Below are positions 5,627 through 9,192 of a stretch of DNA of 9,192 nucleotides, piece after piece. The stretch spans positions 1 through 9,192 of the forward strand of contig JABMMT010000304.1 in NCBI GenBank assembly GCA_013205155.1, read 5' to 3'. The number at the start of each line of letters is the position of its first letter. The first letter of the stretch is position 1. The DNA comes from Betaproteobacteria bacterium (GTDB taxonomy: Bacteria > Pseudomonadota > Gammaproteobacteria > Burkholderiales > Burkholderiaceae). Both the position numbers and the translations under genes were made by a program. The notes below the pieces were generated by a model. That model searched no databases. It was not told the DNA's origin and saw only the letters and a list, made by a program, of their open reading frames with translations.

Positions 5627-8070
5627 TTGCCATCTTTTAAGCGGGGTTCAACAAAGTGCCCCTTGCGTGCACGATTACCAGCAAATGACTTCAAGGTCTT
5701 TGCATCTAAATTAAGTTCAGTAGGCTTACCGCCTCGTCCAGTTCCATAGTAGGCAGCCCCCTCTGGACCAACCGCAATGGCAGAAGCCAAGGATTCTTTA
5801 TGATCTATACCCATTAAGATTACGCCTTTGCCTCCGGTTGGCAAACGCTTTAGCTCATTTAATGGGAATACCAGTAATTTAGAGGCTGCAGACAAACATG
5901 CAACCTGCTTCATACCAATTTCAACTTTGGCGGCGCCTAAAGGAATATCTCCCTCAGATTTACTATCAATGCTGATAAAAGACTTACCAGCCTTATTACG
6001 TGTGCTCATATCAGCAACATTAGCCAAGAATCCATAGCCGGCTCTTGTAGAGATGAGAACAAGATCATCAGCCTGACCTGCGTAATAGGCAACCATTTGC
6101 GATCCTGGTGCTAAGTTCACAAAACTGGTTAAGGGTGATCCATCACCGCGCGCACCGGGTAATTCGCTTACGGCTACGGTGTAGACGCGACCATCACTAC
6201 CAAACCCTTGAATCACATCCACTGTGCGAACTTCAAAGGTGGCGTAGAGACCATCACCGGCTTTAAAGCTAAATTGAGTGATGTCATGCTCATGGCCTTG
6301 ACGAACTCGAACCCAGCCCTTTTGAGAAACGATCACCGTTACAGGCTCATCAATCACTTTCGTCTCAGCAACTGCACGTTTATCTTCCTGAATCAGGGTG
6401 CGACGATCATCACCAAAATCCTTCATATCGGCTTCAATTTCTTTGGTGATACATTTACGTAAAACCGTATCGCTTTGCAATAAGCCTTCTAGATCATTGC
6501 GTTCTGACTTCAGTTCTTTGAGCTCTTGCTCAATCTTAATTCCTTCTAAACGCGCTAACTGCCGCAAGCGAATATCTAAAATATCTTCAGCCTGACGATC
6601 AGTTAGTTTAAATTCTTTCATCAGATCCGCTTTAGGCTCATCGCTATTGCGAATGATCTTAATCACCTTATCAATATTGAGAAGGACGGTTAAGCGGCCC
6701 TCCAAAATATGCATCCGATCTTTTACTTTACCCAGGCGATATTGAGTACGTCGCGTTACTGTGCCAACCCTAAATTCGACCCATTCTGAAAGAATATCTT
6801 TGAGATTCTTTTGACGGGGACGCCCATCATTACCAATCATGACCAAATTCATTGGTGCATTGCATTCTAATGAGGTATGCGCTAACAGCAGGTTTACAAA
6901 TTCATTAACATCAATATTCTTACTTTTGGGTTCGAATACCAAGCGCACAGCAGCATCCTTGCTAGATTCATCGCGCACTCCATCTAGGACATTCAAGATG
7001 GTAGATTTAAGATTATTCTGGTCAGGTGTCAGCGTCTTCTTTCCAACCTTTACCTTGGGATTAGTAATTTCTTCAATCTCTTGTAAAACCCGTTGAGATG
7101 AAGTTGCTGGCGGTAATTCATTGACTACGATTTGCCATTGACCGCGAGCCATCTCCTCTACTGACCAACGAGCGCGAACTTTGACACTGCCTCGTCCCGT
7201 TTCATAAATTTGAGCAATTTCAGCTACAGAAGAAATGATTTGCGCACCGCCTGGATAATCAGGTCCTGGCATGATTTCTAAAAGTTGTGCCACAGTCATT
7301 TTAGGCGACTTCATTAAGGCAATAGCAGCTGCCGCTACCTCCCGTAGATTATGCGAAGGTATCTCGGTAGCCATACCAACCGCAATACCAGATGCGCCAT
7401 TCAGCAAAACAAAAGGTAGGCGCGCCGGTAATAACTTAGGCTCTTGAAATGATCCATCATAATTAGGCGCAAAATCAACAGTGCCTTGATCAATTTCATT
7501 CATTAGCAAGCTGGCAATCTTAGTAAGACGTGCCTCCGTATAGCGCATTGCAGCTGCACCATCTCCATCTCGAGAACCAAAGTTACCTTGACCATCAATC
7601 AGGGGATAACGTAATGAAAAACTCTGCGCCAGTCGCACTAAAGCGTCATAGGCAGATTGATCTCCATGTGGGTGAAATTTACCAAGCACATCACCAACAA
7701 CTCGGGCACTCTTGACGGGTTTGGCCTCTGCCCGCAAACCCATTTCACTCATCGAGAACAGAATTCGGCGCTGCACCGGCTTCTGGCCATCGGCAACATC
7801 AGGCAAAGCGCGCCCCTTGACAACGCTAATGGCGTAATCTAAATAAGCACGCTCAGCGTAGACCGCCAATGTCAAACTGTCTTTACTATCTTCATTTAAT
7901 TCAATGGTGTTGGGATCATGTGGACCACGAGGAGTTTTAGATCCACCACTAGCAGCGGCTTTTTTCACTTGATCTTTTGATGCCACGGAAATATCCACAT
8001 CCACTGAATCAGAGAACAAGTCTGCTTGAGGATTGCCACTTCTTTTTGTAGGGGTCTTTTTCGTTGCCAT
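5611..8070 (-). CDS. parC: DNA topoisomerase IV subunit A
   Basis: This 819-residue protein is the breakage-reunion subunit that forms the covalent DNA-tyrosine link during chromosome decatenation. It begins with a polar, probably disordered extension (about 1-62). The type IIA core follows: AYLDYAISVVKGRALPDVADGQKPVQRRIL, HPHGD at 133-137, and the catalytic Tyr177 in AAMRYTEARL. GASGIAVGMATEIPSHNL and PGPDYPGG mark the tower region. A coiled-coil arm runs LEGRLTVLLNIDKVIKIIRNSDEP to LKSERNDLEGLL. The C-terminal pinwheel domain has no GyrA-box, favouring ParC over GyrA. E. coli ParC is about 752 residues, so most of the extra length is the N-terminal extension. At the Ser80-equivalent quinolone position the residue is Gln138, and the Glu84 equivalent is Asp142. 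It overlaps parE by 1 nt, which suggests translational coupling. Confidence 0.96.
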   Translation of the reverse strand: MATKKTPTKRSGNPQADLFSDSVDVDISVASKDQVKKAAASGGSKTPRGPHDPNTIELNEDSKDSLTLAVYAERAYLDYAISVVKGRALPDVADGQKPVQRRILFSMSEMGLRAEAKPVKSARVVGDVLGKFHPHGDQSAYDALVRLAQSFSLRYPLIDGQGNFGSRDGDGAAAMRYTEARLTKIASLLMNEIDQGTVDFAPNYDGSFQEPKLLPARLPFVLLNGASGIAVGMATEIPSHNLREVAAAAIALMKSPKMTVAQLLEIMPGPDYPGGAQIISSVAEIAQIYETGRGSVKVRARWSVEEMARGQWQIVVNELPPATSSQRVLQEIEEITNPKVKVGKKTLTPDQNNLKSTILNVLDGVRDESSKDAAVRLVFEPKSKNIDVNEFVNLLLAHTSLECNAPMNLVMIGNDGRPRQKNLKDILSEWVEFRVGTVTRRTQYRLGKVKDRMHILEGRLTVLLNIDKVIKIIRNSDEPKADLMKEFKLTDRQAEDILDIRLRQLARLEGIKIEQELKELKSERNDLEGLLQSDTVLRKCITKEIEADMKDFGDDRRTLIQEDKRAVAETKVIDEPVTVIVSQKGWVRVRQGHEHDITQFSFKAGDGLYATFEVRTVDVIQGFGSDGRVYTVAVSELPGARGDGSPLTSFVNLAPGSQMVAYYAGQADDLVLISTRAGYGFLANVADMSTRNKAGKSFISIDSKSEGDIPLGAAKVEIGMKQVACLSAASKLLVFPLNELKRLPTGGKGVILMGIDHKESLASAIAVGPEGAAYYGTGRGGKPTELNLDAKTLKSFAGNRARKGHFVEPRLKDGKLKAN

Positions 8071-8072
8071 TA
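8068..8072 (-). promoter_or_regulatory. parE-parC stop-start overlap (TAATG)
   Basis: On the - strand the parE stop TAA shares its last A with the parC ATG. A GAGG about 10 nt upstream, inside the parE 3' end, can serve as ribosome site. This arrangement supports coupled translation and equal subunit output. Confidence 0.75.
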
Positions 8073-9192
8073 GATATCTGCCTCTACTTCGTTACCGCGC
8101 TCTTCAAGCCAATCGCGACGCGCTCCAGATTCCGATTTACCCATCAGCATATCCATTGTTTTAAATGTCTCATCTTCGGTCCATAAACCTAAAGTCACTG
8201 GCAGCAAACGACGAGTATCAGGATTAAGAGTGGTATCCCATAATTGTTCGGCGCTCATTTCTCCTAAGCCCTTAAAGCGTGAGATTTGCCAACCTGATTC
8301 TTTAACACCCTCTTTACGCAGCTTATCTTCGATCGCCTGCAGCTCACTAGCATCTAATGCATAAATTTTCTGCGCAGGTTTTTTTCCACGCGCGGGTGCG
8401 TCTACCCTAAAGAGGGGCGGACGAGAAATATGAATATGACCTAATTCAATCAACCTAGGAAAATGCTTATAAAAAAGAGTTAGTAGTAAGACTTGAATAT
8501 GTGATCCATCCACGTCCGCATCTGACAGAATGCAAACTTTTCCATAACGCAAATTGGATAAATCGGGATTGTCATTGGCACCATGCGGATCAACGCCAAT
8601 TGCTACGGCAATATCATGTACTTCATTATTTGCAAATAAACGGTCGCGCTCAGCTTCCCAAGTATTTAATACTTTGCCACGCAAAGGCAAAATAGCCTGA
8701 TATTCCTTATTACGTCCCATCTTGGCAGAACCACCTGCAGAATCTCCCTCTACCAAGAAGATCTCGTTTAATGCGATGTCTTGACTTTCGCAATCGGTTA
8801 ACTTACCAGGCAGTACGGCTACGCCAGATGACTTTTTCTTTTCTACTTTTTGTCCTGCACGAGTGCGAGCCTGCGCTTGCTTGATCACTAAATCGGCTAG
8901 CTTACGACCATAATCAACGTGTTGATTGAGCCAAAGCTCTAAAGCAGATTTGACGTAAGCAGAAACTAAACGCACCGCATCGCGAGAATTTAAACGCTCC
9001 TTAATCTGTCCTTGAAACTGTGGGTCCAGCACTTTGGCAGACAAAATAAACGAAGCGCGAGCAAAGACATCTTCAGGCATTAACTTAACGCCCTTAGGTT
9101 GGAGCGCATGCATTTCAATAAAGCCTTTGACAGCATTAAATAAACCTTCACGCAATCCACTCTCATGGGTACCACCTGCAGGAGTCGGTATG
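8070..9192 (-). CDS. parE: DNA topoisomerase IV subunit B (5' truncated by window edge)
   Basis: The frame is open to the right edge, so the N-terminal GHKL ATPase domain lies outside the window. About 373 residues are visible, beginning IPTPAGGTHESG, the end of the transducer domain. The TTG codon at 9155 is internal, not a start. The TOPRIM domain has FLVEGDSAGGSAK (catalytic Glu and quinolone-pocket region, about visible residues 145-157) and SDADVDGSH (metal-binding DxDxD, about 223-231). The ParE-type RFKGLGEMSAEQLW is at about 305-318. The ending is short, without the long GyrB insertion, which together with the adjacent parC supports ParE. It provides ATP hydrolysis and strand passage in the ParC2ParE2 enzyme. 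The closest remembered relatives are Burkholderiales ParE. Confidence 0.95.
   Translation of the reverse strand, partial: IPTPAGGTHESGLREGLFNAVKGFIEMHALQPKGVKLMPEDVFARASFILSAKVLDPQFQGQIKERLNSRDAVRLVSAYVKSALELWLNQHVDYGRKLADLVIKQAQARTRAGQKVEKKKSSGVAVLPGKLTDCESQDIALNEIFLVEGDSAGGSAKMGRNKEYQAILPLRGKVLNTWEAERDRLFANNEVHDIAVAIGVDPHGANDNPDLSNLRYGKVCILSDADVDGSHIQVLLLTLFYKHFPRLIELGHIHISRPPLFRVDAPARGKKPAQKIYALDASELQAIEDKLRKEGVKESGWQISRFKGLGEMSAEQLWDTTLNPDTRRLLPVTLGLWTEDETFKTMDMLMGKSESGARRDWLEERGNEVEADI

Noticed and set aside
6208..6462. Open frame on the + strand opposite parC (and similar ones at 5828-6037, 6398-6595, 6839-7096, 7530-7715, 7657-7842, 8501-8695)
   Set aside because: They lie antisense to well-conserved parC/parE coding sequence, have no recognisable domains and look like shadow frames.
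5611..8070. Assignment of the topoisomerase A subunit as GyrA
   Set aside because: The C-terminal domain lacks a GyrA-box and the gene follows a ParE-type B subunit with a 1-nt overlap, so ParC is favoured.
1..9192. CRISPR arrays, insertion sequences, tRNA or rRNA genes
   Set aside because: No regularly spaced repeats, transposase motifs, terminal inverted repeats or tRNA-like cloverleaf sequences were seen on either strand.

Overview
The window looks like a chromosomal segment of a moderate-to-low-GC betaproteobacterium of the Burkholderiaceae. The ParE/ParC sequences, the XdhC and RidA subfamilies and the base composition (roughly mid-40s % GC by eye) best fit a Polynucleobacter-like freshwater organism. 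The taxon is an inference from remembered family resemblance, not from a database search.

Layout. Positions 1-349 (+) hold the 3' end of a GntR-family regulator (FCD ligand-binding domain). It converges on a two-gene operon of small secreted monohaem cytochromes c (784-1155, then 418-771, both -), and a perfect hairpin at 371-399 lies between them. The cytochrome operon is transcribed away from a 172-bp divergent intergenic region. That region contains a consensus TATAAT facing the cytochromes and a perfect FNR/Anr-type box (TTGAT-N4-ATCAA) just downstream of it. In the other direction runs a + strand cluster: a MoxR/CoxD-like AAA+ ATPase (1328-2209), a CoxE-like VWA protein (2232-3407) and a RidA-family protein (3457-3912). 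Next is a MobA/MocA-like nucleotidyltransferase on the - strand (about 3929-4606), divergent from an XdhC/CoxI-family protein (4626-5585, +) with almost no space between them. From 5611 to the right edge lies a - strand operon for topoisomerase IV: parC (5611-8070) and the 3' part of parE (8070-9192), joined by a TAATG stop-start overlap.

How the genes may work together. CoxD-like ATPase, CoxE-like VWA protein, MocA-like cytidylyltransferase and XdhC/CoxI are all types of protein that mature molybdenum hydroxylases (xanthine dehydrogenase / CO dehydrogenase family). Small c-type cytochromes often serve as electron acceptors for periplasmic members of that family. The 1-5585 region therefore reads as an accessory set for such an enzyme, but no structural Mo-hydroxylase gene is inside the window. 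The topoisomerase IV operon is ordinary housekeeping. No RNA gene, mobile element, CRISPR array or phage gene was seen, and no stretch over 300 bp lacks a gene.
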